From the NCBI GenBank assembly GCA_030015575.1, contig JASDDO010000018.1, positions 377,203,908 through 377,267,907 of the forward strand: 64,000 nucleotides of DNA, given 5' to 3'. A program made the position numbers and the translations under genes. This document shows, piece after piece, positions 35,692 to 47,716 of the stretch (position 1 is the first letter of the stretch; every line of letters begins with the position of its first letter). Below the pieces are notes generated by a model. That model made no database searches and was not told the origin of the DNA. It saw only the letters and a list, made by a program, of their open reading frames with translations. The DNA is from Agapanthus africanus. Lineage: Eukaryota; Streptophyta; Magnoliopsida; Asparagales; Amaryllidaceae.

Positions 35692-36970
35692 ATGCTAGAA
35701 AATTAGACGTATTTGTTAGATTACGAAACCGAAATGACTCCGAAACTTGAAACAATACAACCCAGTTTCTGTCAAATTTATAAAGTCTTCAAAAAATATT
35801 TTAAACAACTGCAGAATGTTATATGTGATATAACATGAACACCATGAAAATTCGAGGTAATTTGGGCTCAAAATGGCCGTCCACAATGAGGTTAAAACCG
35901 GCGAGCTCGGGTCGTTTTTGGAGTTTTGGCTTCAAATTATCAGGGTGTTCCGGTCTCCGGGTTTTAGGGTTTCAGGTGTTGTTTGTTTTTGCTAAATTTG
36001 CATGTGATGTTTACTTTCTGCAAAGGCAATTCGGAGTGTTTCGCAGTCGTAATTCTAACATGTATTCGGGTTATTTAGATGATATTAAAAAGTTTGAACG
36101 GATATAAATAACCTATATTTTCCCTCACTAAAATTTTCCAAGAGTTTGATTTTTCCGAGTTTAAAATTTTCAGAAAATCATGCAAGCGATTTTGTGGACC
36201 CTCTAGAAGAACGATACCCAAACTCGAATTTTTGGATCGCGGAACCACGGTATACCGTAGGGTTTGCTGCAGTTCCGTGGCGACGTGTGAGGCATGGGTC
36301 GGCCCTTCTACGGATGGTTCATATGAGCTGTGGCAGTTTCTGGGTACTTTTTGAACTCCGCTCAAGTGTTGAGCTTGTTGGGAAATTTTGGGTGCTTGCT
36401 TATTCGATCAAAAAGTTTAACTTCGTCTAGCTATCTGTGATTGTGATACAATAATTGGAATCTATTTAGTTGCGTGCAAGTTTAACATTTCGGTCTCGGG
36501 TGAAATCGGGAATCTTGTTGAATTGCCCAACTTCTTTCGAAAAGTGTTTTCATAGTTGAGACCTAAATGTAAGATTTGCATTGTTAGGCATGAAAATCCA
36601 GAATATGTGATATTCCGGGTTTATGATATCTAAAGGCAGTGACGATTCCAATTGTTGTAGTTTTTCACTTTCTTTTCTGCGACCGTAAGTGTAATATGTG
36701 GTGTATCGCCGGTTTCGGTGCTATATGTCAACAACAATTGGGATACGCATATTTACTTACATTGATGACATGTGATGTTATGTGTTGCTATGATATGTTA
36801 TATTAGATCATCGTTTTTGAATAGTCGGGGTTTTTTATGTGAGATGAGAGTTTTTCATTTTCATTCATGTAAAAACTTGTACGTAATATTCTTTTATTAG
36901 GGCACTTCCGGGTTGAGGAAGATGTCATCGTTGATCTATATTATTTACTTTTCCGCATTAGGATAGACCC

Positions 36971-39714
36971 AAGGAGGAGAGCATAAGTAACCGGGTTCTA
37001 GGGTCCAGTGGGAGACCATCTCGAGGCGTCGAGATAACGTCTCCTAACTCTAGAATTGGTAGGGTTTCTTGCCACTCTCGTAGGGGTCTAGGGATGTGGG
37101 TTTGGCTATTCATCGCGACCGTGGAATCCGTGTTTTATACAGGCTTAATATAAAACCCGGAAATCCTACTATATCCAATATTTTATATGTTGTTTTCTGC
37201 TACGATATTCTGTGATGTGATCACTTTATATGATGGGATAGATACTATATATAGTATATGCGATATAATATATAGACGTTGCTTATGTTTTACACCCGCA
37301 CTAGCCCTGCCCCGCTCTGCCGTTAGTTACCTAACCTAACGGTGCATAACGGGACATCGAGGCGAATGCGGATGGCATAAGCGTACGTTGTATTTATCTG
37401 TGATGTTTATGTAATTTAAATGATGGGACATTCATTAATGAGATTAATGAAAGAAAAGAAACCTAAAAGATATTGTAGAAACTTGTTTTAAAAACTGGTA
37501 GCTCTAGTTTTTGCTTTGCATAGCAGTATTCCTTGTAGAATATCCAGCGCCTTATTCGATAAGGAAAGAGCCGAGATCCCTTCACCGGGAGTGACCTCTT
37601 TAGCGAAACTAGCAGATGCTACATCCCACTCGGTTTATCTTTTGATTGCTTCTATAGTTTTTTCTTTGTATAGTGGTATTTGTGAAATATTCGGCACCTT
37701 ATTCGATAAGGAAAGAGCCGAGATCCCTTCACCGGGAGTGACCTCTTTAGCAAAACTAGTAAAAGCCTAAAAAACACTCCTTTTCAAAATCACTCGATTC
37801 TACAACGATATCAAGTTCATTATGCAAATGGTTTTCTTAAAAACCTTTCGTTGCCCTCCGTCATTTCAGATAAGTACTACTTAGTATTCGCGCTACAGTA
37901 GTTTGGCATGGTCAAGGCGTAGTGTACGGTAGCTAACTAGTGCTTATCTGCTGCATACGATGCGATTGGATTAGGGTATTCGTACGTCGTTGTTTGGCCT
38001 GCGTCAAGGGTCGTGCGGGTCGGTTTAGTTCAATCAAGAAATGAACGGGTTGAACTTGACAGCGGATTATGAGTAGTTCGGCCTGCGTCAAGGTCATAGC
38101 CACGCTAGGGGCAAAATATTATCGGGGATTTTAAGTATTGAAATTTGCAATGAGATTGCATACCTTCTATGAGATAGTTGGATCCCGATACCCACTGCGA
38201 GTAATTGTTACACCTGGGAGATTTTTACACATTACAATTAGCCGATCAAGTAGGTGTCTAGAAAGGTGTCAACGGGGTTACGTACCTGGGAAAATGAGGT
38301 TTATTTTAATTAGGTCGGTGCGAAAGCACGGGGAACCTCCCTCAAAAGGGGAGCACAAGTAACCGGGTTCTGGAGTCCAGTGGGAGACCAACTCGAGGAG
38401 TCGAGTCCGGGTCTCCTAACTCTAGAATTGGTAGGGTTGCTTGCCGCTCTCGTAGGGGTCTAGGGGTGTGGGTTTGGCTATTCATCGCGACCGTGGAATC
38501 CGTGTTTTATACTGGCTCGTATTGAAAACACGGACGTCCTAGTATATCCAATATTTCATATGATTCTTCTGCTGCGATATCTGTGATGTGATCATGTGAT
38601 GTTCTGTGATAGATACTGTATATAGTATATATGATATATTATAGAGGCGTTACTTATGTTTTACACCCGCGCTAGCCCTGCCCCGCTCTGCCGTTAGTTA
38701 CCTAACCTAACGGTGCACGAGGGGACATCGAGGCGAATGCGGATGGCATAAGTGTACGTCGTATATATCTGTGATGTTTAGGTAACTTAAATGATGGGAC
38801 TTCATTAATGTGATTAATGAAATAAAAGAAACCTAAGATGTTGTAGAATCGAATTTCAAAATAAAAAGGGTAGCTACAGTTCTTGCTTTGCACAGAGGTA
38901 TATATGATATATCCTGCACCTTATTCGATGAAGAAAGGACCGAGATCCCTTCACCGGGAGTGACTCCTTTAGCAATAACTGGCAGATGCTACACATTCGG
39001 TCTGTCTTTTGATTGCTTTTAAGAGTTTTTGCTTTGCACAGTGATATATATGATATATCCCGCACCTCATTCGACGAGGAAAGGACCGACGATCCCTTCA
39101 CCGGGAGTGACTCCTTTAGCAAAACTAGAAAAGCCTCAAAAGCACTCCACTTTAAAATCATTTGATTCTACAACGATATCAAGTTCATTACGCAATAGGT
39201 TTTCAGAAAAACCTGTCGTAGCCCTCCGTCATTTCAGATAAGTACTAGTTAGTATTCGTGCTACGTTTGTTGGCCTGCGTCAAGGCGTAGTGTGCGGTAG
39301 CTAACTAGTATTTATCTGCTTATGCATATGATGCAGATTGAATTAGGGTAGTCGTGCGACTTTGTTGGCCTGCGTCAAGGGTCGTGCGGGTGGGTTTAAT
39401 TCAATCAGGAAATGACGGGTTGAACTTGACTAGCGCACTATGGTTTGTTGGCATGCGTCAAGGTCATAGGACGCTAGGGGCAAAATATTATCGGGAATTT
39501 CAAGTGTTGAAATTTGCAATGAGATTGCATACCTTCTATGAGATAGTTGGATCCCGATACCCGCTGCGAGTAAGTGTTACTCCTGGGAGAGTTTTATACA
39601 TTACAATTAGCCGATCAAGTAGGTGTCTAGAAAGGTGTCAACGAGGTTACGCCTCTGGGAAAACGAGGTTTACATTAATTAGGTTCGTGCGAAAGCACGG
39701 GGGACCTCCCTCAA
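36971..39714 (+). repeat. 1.37-kb tandem duplication in B leader
   Basis: Copy 1 is 36971-38345 and copy 2 is 38346-39714. They are recognisable throughout but clearly diverged, so the duplication is old. The junction CCCTCAAAAGGGGAGC joins the end of the leader to its middle. Confidence 0.88.
37577..37737 (+). repeat. Paired TCCC/GGGA leader motif (B, copy 1)
   Basis: Two ~105-base repeats begin with TTGCTTTGCAYAG- or TTTCTTTGTATAG-type sequence and contain TCCC-TTCACC-GGGA (37577-37590 and 37724-37737), followed by GTGACCTCTTTAGC. The same pair occurs at 38946/39093, at 31549/31695 (minus) and at 56945/57083. Confidence 0.85.
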
Positions 39715-39939
39715 AGTACCGATACTGGCCTGGCTGAAAGATTGGCGAACTTGTAGTGTGTAATTAAATCCCGGCTAGTCTTTCCTTTTAGGGTTTGAAG
39801 GAAGATTTGATAAAAAGCAGTGGGAGCCATCCTGATTAGATAAAATAATAACCAATCTATTCTTGCAAGAGCGCACGCTGAGTGTTTTCTTCTCTCTCTC
39901 TCCTGGTGGCGACCATATCACGCCTTAATCAAGATAATA

Positions 39940-42699
39940 ATACGGATTATTGACCGAACCCGCTTGTTATACTGAGCTGGGGAACGTTGGTCCCGCTCCA
40001 ACTTATAATTGTTATAAGACAGAGCAGGAAATTGGGGAATACCAGAATTCCTATGCCGCCCAAAGGAAGAAAGTGCATGCTGATGCATCATCTTCGGGTG
40101 TGTTCATTATACAGAACTGTTTCTCAGTATTCTTTACGTCCTGGGTATTTGATACCGGATCAGGATCCCAGATATGTAATCTATTACATAGGGCTACAGA
40201 AAGGTAGAGAACTGAGAACGGGTGATAAGTTTCATGAGGCAGAAAACGGGGCAAGTGTTGCAGCCAAGTCTGTTGGTCACTGTCACCCTGTATTACAATA
40301 CATTGATTCTGAATAAATGTTATTAGATACCGAACCTGATATACAAAATCATATCTGTCTCTTTATTAGTAAAGAAACGGTAAAATTTTGTATTGTTGGA
40401 TAATGTTTTGAACATTTCCTATATCAAAAGTTGATCGGTTCAGGCACGTTATCTAAAGACGTTGATGTTCTAAATCAAACTACAGCTCTTAGTATACGGA
40501 ACACACACAAGAGGAAGAGTTCAGAAATGAACAAATTCTTCTTGAGGCATTGTAGACTAGGTCAGATCAATGTGACCCGACTAGCGAGAGTTACATATAG
40601 ATGCATATTTAAATCAGTTTGAATTTACATCTTGTGAAACTCGCCAGTCATGTCACAAAGATAAGATGACCATAGCTCCATTTATTGGAAACAGAGAAAG
40701 AGTTAAGTAAACTCTTGGGATGATACATGTTGATGTATGTAAGGTCCCCTGTCTACACATGCCAAGACCGGTTCTTTGTACTTCATTACATTCTCTGATA
40801 ATCTCTCAAGATTCAGATATATGTTCCTGTTGAAACACAAGTCCGAACCTTTTGAGATATTCATAGAATATAAGTTAGAAGTAGAGAACCAATAAGGGTA
40901 TAAGTATTATGTCCTTTGATGTGATCGAGGAGGAGAATACTTAAGCACGGAAATCCTGGACTTTTCTAAAGGAGAATGAGATTCTCTCTCAGCATTACTC
41001 CTCCGCATACACCATAGCACGATGGTATATCGGGGTGGAGCAATTACACCCTATGTGATAAGGTGTGCTCTATGATGAGTAATACTGAGCTACCTATTTC
41101 CTTTTGGGTGTTATGCACTTGAGAAGCTGCATACCTATTGAATAGGGTTCTAATCAAATCAGTTGCCTACCGCTTCATATATGATATGGAATGGGAAGAA
41201 CCCATGTCTTAAGTTAGTTAAGATTTGGAGTTGTCCGGCCTATGTCTAAAAGCAAAATCCGGACAATTTATAGCTGGAACCTTTCCAGTTCTACATTACA
41301 GACCTTGCCTCGAGCTTGTCCGGATTTTGCGATTTGAAAGAACCAAAGGATTCAATAGTTACCAACGAACCTCAGCCTCTCCGCCGATCTAGTAGGGTTC
41401 CTCACCCACCTGAGAGATACTTCTGTTTCTTTATGACAGTAGGAGCGAGGATTGCATCATGAGATGATGACCTAACTAGTTTCGAGCTGGCCATCAGGAG
41501 TAAGACTCTGTAAGAATGGCTGGATGCTTAGTGATCTGAGATGGAATCCATATACACCAACAAAGTATGGACTTTGGTTGCTATATCTGAAAGGTTAAAT
41601 CCCCATCAGGAGCAAGTATATCTTGAGAAGATTACTTGGTGTACATGGAAGAGTTGAGACTTTCAAAGCCAGACTTGTTAAAGGTCTACATCATTGACCA
41701 GGTATGGATGATGATGAAACCTTTTCTAAGTAGCTATGCTTAAGTCCATCCAGATCCTACTTGCCACGGCTACATACCATGACTACGATATCTGGTGGTT
41801 GGGTGTCATGACAGCTTTTCTAAATGATGTTTAGAAGAGAGTGTCTATAAGTACACAGCCAGAGGGCTTCGTAGACAGTGGGAGCAGCGGAAACGTGTGC
41901 AAGATGTTTTATAGGATAAAGCAGGCATCGCGGAGTTGGAACATCTGTTTTGATGGATAAGTCAAAGAGTTTGACATCATCAAAATGGTAGATGAACCTT
42001 GTATAAACAAAAAGGTAGTAGGGAGTATGGTGGTGATCCTCGTAGAGTACGTGGATGACATACTCTTGATAAGAAAGGAGTTTCTTATGCCACGCTCGAT
42101 CAATCTCCGTTTATCACAATGATTCTCCACATAGGATCAAAGTGATACCTACTAAATCCTAGGTTTTGGATCTATCAGATAGATCTAAATGGATGTTAGG
42201 ATTCTCACTAGTTGAAGTGAGAAGGTATCAATCGACCCTGGGGAGAATCACTGGAATGGTTCCAGGGTGATAATGAAGACTGAGTGTCAGTCACAGGCAT
42301 TGTCTTTTCCCTCAGTAAAGGGACGGTATGTTGGAAGAGTTCCAAGCTAGATACCGTGACATACTAGACGATAAAGGCAGAATACATCGCTACTTAAGAT
42401 GCTACCAAAGAGGCTGTTTGGGTGTATATTGGTTCATGAGATGAACTACATTCCTACCATTGTGAGACAATGGAGTTGTGGCTTATGCCAAGGAACGCAG
42501 GTCCCATCAGTGATCCAGACATATTCTAAAGCAGTATCACTTGATCATGGAGATGGTTGATCTCCAGGGTGATCGAGGTTTGGAGAGTAGACTCAGAGGA
42601 CAACACGGCGGATCCACTCATGAAGGCCTATTCCCAGAGAGAGATTTTTATGGGATGTTTGAGTATGTGATACTACAACCACTGCTACAGATGGCCCTA
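39940..42699 (+). pseudogene. B pol remnant
   Basis: This is copia pol with many frameshifts and stops. Protease survives as DTGSGSQIC near 40157, then shifts frame near 40195. The pre-integrase region is near 40430-40600, where the second histidine of the zinc site is changed (CRLGQ). The integrase core at 40700-41100 is broken repeatedly. RT and YVDD are recognisable at 41700-42080, and the RNase H end is heavily decayed up to the polypurine-like sequence before 42711. From 41453 onward it is nearly the same as A (3455-4708), sharing its lesions. Confidence 0.88.
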
Positions 42700-42710
42700 G
42701 TGCACGAGAT

Positions 42711-44911
42711 TGTTAGTTATATGTATGCCCTAGAGGCCATTACTGTACATAGGATGTATATTGTAGTGGATGCTGGGACATATATAGGGAGGACTTTCTT
42801 GCTCGACATGATAGTATGCTATCTGGTTGCTCTTTACCTTAACGTGTATGCTGATTGTCTCTCTGTTACATGTTGGTAAAGCCCTTAGGATGTGTACTTG
42901 ACTACCTGGACTATGATGCGGATCATACTAGTGGGGACATGGTAGTCCATAAGTACATCCTTCAAAGTCCCTAGTCGTGGGTGTATCGAGACGGGGCATC
43001 GATATACCAGAGTAGACTAGCGTATACCTTCTCGACCCATACAGATGGGCGATGGATGATCCCATATCCATTGGTGTTTGACATCAGAGATGATATACGG
43101 GTGCTCAGTGGAGACTGGGTACACTGGACGGACTCGCCGAGAACTCCCAGATGGTATTATACCTTACGTCAGATGGCAGTTCTCTGGTGACACTGGTACA
43201 GAGTAGTCTGTTGACCCGAGATCGTCATAGAGTCTTGTGTGGTTCCCACTGTGCTTTGATTTCCATCTTACCACGTCCAAGAGGGCGTGCAAAATGGTGG
43301 TTTTCGGGTACAGTCCCGAGTCACATGGAGGCAATGAGCGATAGGAGGGGATTCGTCTCTCCCGGTATAGGGAGTTGATGTTGCGCTGTGTTCGATTGGC
43401 TATAACAGGAAATCCCTGGCCAGGGTTGCTGAGATTTACTGGTAAGTGTTACCAGTAGTTTCTCGAATTGTTATAGACCTCATATCGACACGACTTATCG
43501 AGCTATTGGGGTCTGACGTTTACCACCCCTAGGCGAGATATGCGACATATCAGACGATCAGACCGAACTGTACAGTAGTGTTACTGGTTGGATTCACTGG
43601 AGTGTGAGCGGGCTTGCTCGTCGATCTTCTGATCGCTCAATACCCGGGTGGCCGTTACGTTTAGCAGACCGCTTGCGGCTTGTGGGTGCTTGATATGATC
43701 ATCATCTGCTGCCGGCGTATTGACGAGTCTTTAGAGTCCTACACAGAGGTTTCCTGGTTCAAGCGAAACGAAATAGGAGCGCATATGAGATATGTGCGGG
43801 ACCGAGAATAATGCGTGTATGTGATACCGTATTCCATTCTCACGATGAATGTATCGATTAGGTTATATGCGATATACCCTAGTTATCGAATCAAGGATTG
43901 ATTCGATAAACCGATACATTGGATACTAGTCGGTTATATGTGATATGACCGGATCGTTAAATCAAGTGTTGATTTAATGATTTAATGTATAATTATATAT
44001 TTGATATATTACTTTGCATTAACTAGTATCGGTTCACTTTAAAGGGATATTCTCACTCGGGTGTGCGCATTGCATATGCGATATGATTTTGTGCACATGA
44101 TTGTATCATGTTTGATGATACATGCTTTTTGGTTAAGTGTAAAGTATTAAACTATGGTTAAGTGGATGATTAGGGTTTTTACTTATTCATTTATTTGTTT
44201 GTTTATTCATTTTTGGCAAAAGGAAAATGGTGGCTAATTTGGATATATGTTGAAGCTTCATGAAGCTTTAACTTAGTCACCATTTTTGTCTTCATACCTA
44301 ACCTAACCATTCACTTAACTTGAGTTTAGTCTCTACACTTAACCATGGTTGGTTATGATAAGTATTCTATTATTTTCTATTTTCTAAATTAACTTATCAT
44401 AACAATTTCTATCTTCTTCTTCATCTTGACACATGAAGAAACCTTTCTTCATCAATGGTGATTGATGAAAACAAGTGAGAAATCCAATTCTAAAGTCTAC
44501 CCACTTCCTATTTCTTCATCCTCTACCTCTTGCCAAGTAGTATAGGGTGTTTCCTTCACAAGTTTTCATGACTTGGTGAAGGTGGAGCTTGATTTAGCGA
44601 TGCCTCGACGTAGATCATCTTCGGCATGGACATCGACGACCTAGCTCGCCATTTCTCCGACGAAGCCGACGCTAGAGCCCGGGAATTCATTTGGACAGCA
44701 AAGGGACTTCGTTGCGGAGCTATGGAGGTGGAGCACCGGATCTACAAAGGTTGTATTTCCGTTTCTTTGTAGTTAAGTTGTTAACTAGATTTTATTTTCG
44801 CCTAGAAATCTAGCCAACGATCCGTTCTAGGGTTTCTCGGCACCGTTTAAATTTGAAATTGGCATGGTTGATGCCTTGTGAGACCTCATTAGGGTGCCTA
44901 GCAACCCTACA
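42711..44911 (+). repeat. B 3' LTR, ~2.2 kb
   Basis: It starts TGTTAGTTATATG and ends CTAGCAACCCTACA. It is close to the A LTR over most of its length. It has two hairpins at 43883-43909 (loop GGA, perfect 12-bp stem) and 43953-43981 (loop GTG). It does not match the B 5' LTR remnant well. Confidence 0.88.
43883..43981 (+). repeat. Pair of hairpins in B 3' LTR
   Basis: Arms are 43883-43894 with 43898-43909 (perfect), and 43953-43965 with 43969-43981 (one G.T pair). They are equivalent to 5891-5989 in A with matched changes in the arms. Confidence 0.85.
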
Positions 44912-45150
44912 CGCTAGAGCCCGGGATTCGATTTGGACAGCAAGGAGACTTCATCATGGAGCTATGGAGGTGGAGGACCGGATCTACAAAGGTTGTATTT
45001 CCGTTCCCTTAGTTAAGTTGTTAACTAGTTGCATGTTTCGCCTAAACTCTAGTCAACGATCCGTATTAGGGTTTCTCGGCACTTGTAAAGTTTGAATTTG
45101 GCATGGTTGATGTCTTGTGAGACCTCTAGTGTGTGCCTAGGAACCCTACA
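44669..45150 (+). repeat. ~241-bp tandem duplication of an LTR tail
   Basis: The last 242 bases of the B LTR (44669-44910, starting ACGCTAGAGCCCGGG) are followed by a diverged second copy (44911-45150) ending GGAACCCTACA, next to G2 internal sequence. The second copy is probably the tail of another LTR left by recombination. Confidence 0.85.
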
Positions 45151-47107
45151 GATATGAGACAGATGATAGCTAGTCTACCCGATTTGAGAGACGAAGGTGA
45201 TTCGTCCGATTTATGCGCCGGAGCAGGCCCAGTTGAGTCAAAGATTTTCAGTATGGAGAGTCTTACTCAGATCTAGAGCAGACCGATTTAGAGATGACCG
45301 CCAATGTATCGCCTTTCCTGAGGATTGAGGCGTTGTTCAGCGTACAGACGAATGAGCCAGCTGTTGCTGCAAATGAAGAGATATCGCCCAGATGATTGGA
45401 GCTACTGCAGCATGGGTATATACTTAGAGATATGATGGACGGTCGCTAGTCACCGAGGGTGGATGACTAGGGCGTGTGGTTCGTTCGCTTACCGATGCGA
45501 GGCCATCAGATAAATTGCTTCCAGCTAGAGACGACTTCACGCGGAGACGTTGAGAGTCGACAGAGACGATCGAATGTCAGAAACCTACTATTCCAAGTTT
45601 AAAGTATTCGGAAAGACATGCAGGCAATTCTATGGACCCTCAAGAAGAATGAAACCCTAACTCGACATAATGACCGTGTGAAAGCCTTTGAACCTTAGGG
45701 TTTGCGGCAGTTCCGCGGCGCCATTAGTGAGGCTTGGGTTTGCCCTTCTACGGCTGGACCATTGATGCTGTGGTATGTACTCGATGCTGTTAAACTGTAC
45801 CCAAGATATTGATCTCTTGGGGGGTTATGAGGTTCTGACGAGTCGATCGGATGGGTTGACATCATTCGGATATCATGTGATGGGACACACGACTTGGGAG
45901 ACTCCAGATACGAGCATAGCCGTTGGAGCGCGGTCCATGCAGCCACGATGAGACAAGTCCGAATCAGTCGACATTGAAGCAAAGAGAAGTAAAGAGTTCG
46001 CAAGAGAGTTCGACGAGATGACGTTTCACTCCGCTGACATCAGAGATGCGATACGCACGCAGAGACATTGTATATGGATATATCTTCCAGAAAGAGGCGC
46101 GATAAGTATGCAGCCGTTCCGGAACAAGAATTAGCTTCAGCAATGGACGATGACTTCCAGGCAATTCAGCAGAAAAGAGATATGCGAGAGACTTTGGATG
46201 GACCGTAGCCGAGAACGTTGCAGTGCGCAGATAAAGACGTGACGTCGATGTGGACGATGATACAGACAAGCGGGACAAGAGGTTCGTGCGAGACGCTGAT
46301 GAGCTGTCATTACTTTCCGTCGAGACCGGAGACCTGATATGCTTACAGAGGCGTTGGGATGCGACCAATTTCCGAGGGAATGCTGTGCTGAGGACGCAGA
46401 TGTCCATCGAGCGAGAAGAGATTATGCAAGAGTACCAGCCTCCGTACAGACCGACATAGGCAAAATCGGAAGAGACCTTGAGCGGAATTCCTTCCAGAAC
46501 ACTGCTGCAATGACATTTGCATCCAGGATCAGATGTGTGATGTGCATTCAGAGAATCAGAGGCCGACGCCAGTGACATGCTGCTTTACGAGTGGTCATGA
46601 GGATTGACCGAGAGATGACCAAAGAAGTGCCAGAACGGAATCGTCCCCGTTAGCACACCTGACAGGGTCGATGAGCCGATTGATTGTGAGATTAGTAATC
46701 CACAGAGAAGATAAGGACCCAGAGACAGAGGACGCCAGACCGTGAGCAAGAGGCAAGTAGATATCTTGCGCTGCTAGCATTGGATGCACCGACACCTTCT
46801 CGACTTTGAAGGAGGGACTACCGACGACGGTATTTATGATTTGTGATTTTGTGATTCGATTATCACGTGTCCGTCATCTTGGATTTCGGTATTATGGGCG
46901 TTCTGTTTGCATGATTTAGTCTTGATGGCTGAGTTTCATGATATTTGCTTTCTTGCACCATGGTTGCACCTACTGGGTATTTATATTTTGCGCATAGTTA
47001 TTACGTTTGAGGTATTGATTGTGATTTCATGCCTATCTTATGCCGGTGATTTGATTTACGCTTCCAGCATAGTTTTCATGCACCTTTAGTGTTTTGATAC
47101 GATTTTG

Positions 47108-47289
47108 GTGCACACCAGATGCACTAAATCGGGATTCTTCGTGCATAACAGATGCACCTGATTTTACTGTCAGGCACACACGTTGCCTATGATAGATGTT
47201 TCGTGCACACCAGTTGCACCTAGATATTGTTTTTTGCACATGTATGGCACATATATGGATTTTGTTTTCCGTGCGCACCAGACGCACGG
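47108..47289 (+). repeat. Row of GTGCA-type stem-loops in G2
   Basis: Includes GTGCA/TGCAC at 47108-47124, GTGCAT/ATGCAC at 47141-47157 and CCGTGCG/CGCACGG at 47269-47289 with loop CACCAGA. Compared with G1, some stems are better paired here and some worse. Confidence 0.78.
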
Positions 47290-47703
47290 GGTACTCTTAT
47301 ATACGTCTTAGGATTGATTTTCTTGGAGCAGTACTTTTTTTATGATATTTGCCATGTGTTTTCATACTGAGCGGGACTAGTCAGAGGACAGTACCCGCAT
47401 ACTTTTGCATGCATTTACTTAGTTATTTACATATATAGCTTTCATATATACATGTATAATTTTGATATACATCATATTGGTTTTGTTTTGGATTAGACAT
47501 TTGTGTCTTTATCATAACTCCGATGATTGCGGGATACTTGACGGAGTTTCGATTTTGAGTTATCTGCTCATCACTAATGCGCATGCATTGCGCTATGATG
47601 CGTTTTATGTATTGAAGATTTCGGAGCCCCGACAATTTGGATTTTTACCGAAACGTTTTAGAATTTGGGGGTTTAAATTTAAATTCAGGGACCGAATTTC
47701 TTT

Positions 47704-47716
47704 AAGGGAGGAAGAT
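47704..47716 (+). promoter_or_regulatory. G2 polypurine tract
   Basis: AAGGGAGGAAGAT lies before the LTR start TATAACATTTC, in which the usual TG is mutated to TA. Confidence 0.8.

Larger units (their letters stand above)
35692..39940 (+). other. B leader with internal tandem duplication
   Basis: No gag frame is present. The segment shared with gypsy elements is at 36140-36400. The block 36971-38345 is repeated at 38346-39714. Each copy starts GGAGMRYAAGTAACCGGG and ends at CACGGGGRACCTCCCTC, and each holds the paired TCCC/GGGA motif, TTGGC/GTCAA hairpins and a GAAA-loop hairpin. The single-copy leaders of E2 and C show that the duplication is specific to B. The peptide-like repeat in short frames (for example near 37550 and 37720) is not conserved in frame. 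Confidence 0.8.
24747..45150 (+). mobile_element. B: decayed copia element, split by E2
   Basis: The 5' LTR remnant is split into 24747-25267 and 35606-35677, followed by PBS 35679-35691. A duplicated leader runs to ~39940, then broken pol to 42700, then a 3' LTR 42711-44911 with an extra partial LTR tail to 45150. The E2 insertion is bounded by the AACTA duplication. The 5' and 3' LTR sequences differ far more than one insertion event predicts, so B is probably a recombinant of two related elements. Confidence 0.8.
45151..47716 (+). pseudogene. G2 internal region, decayed, no pol recognised
   Basis: Collinear with G1: the GCGTACAGACGAATGAGCCAG block at ~45340, the copia-shared segment at 45590-45830, blocks with GACAAGCGGGACAAGA (46265) and GAGTACCAGCCTCCGTACAG (46431), and the stem-loop row at 47108-47289. 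It contains a piece at 46070-46180 that differs from G1. Open frames are short and disrupted. An antisense frame of 204 codons (45964-46578) has no recognisable domain and is not preserved in G1. Confidence 0.68.

Noticed and set aside
37516-37770. 84-codon frame with repeated ERAEIPSPGVTSLAKL
   Set aside because: It is the twin leader motif read as protein. One-base indels in other copies shift the frame, so DNA or RNA rather than peptide is conserved.
45964-46578. 204-codon antisense frame in G2
   Set aside because: No recognisable domain, opposite to the element's sense, and not conserved in the homologous part of G1.
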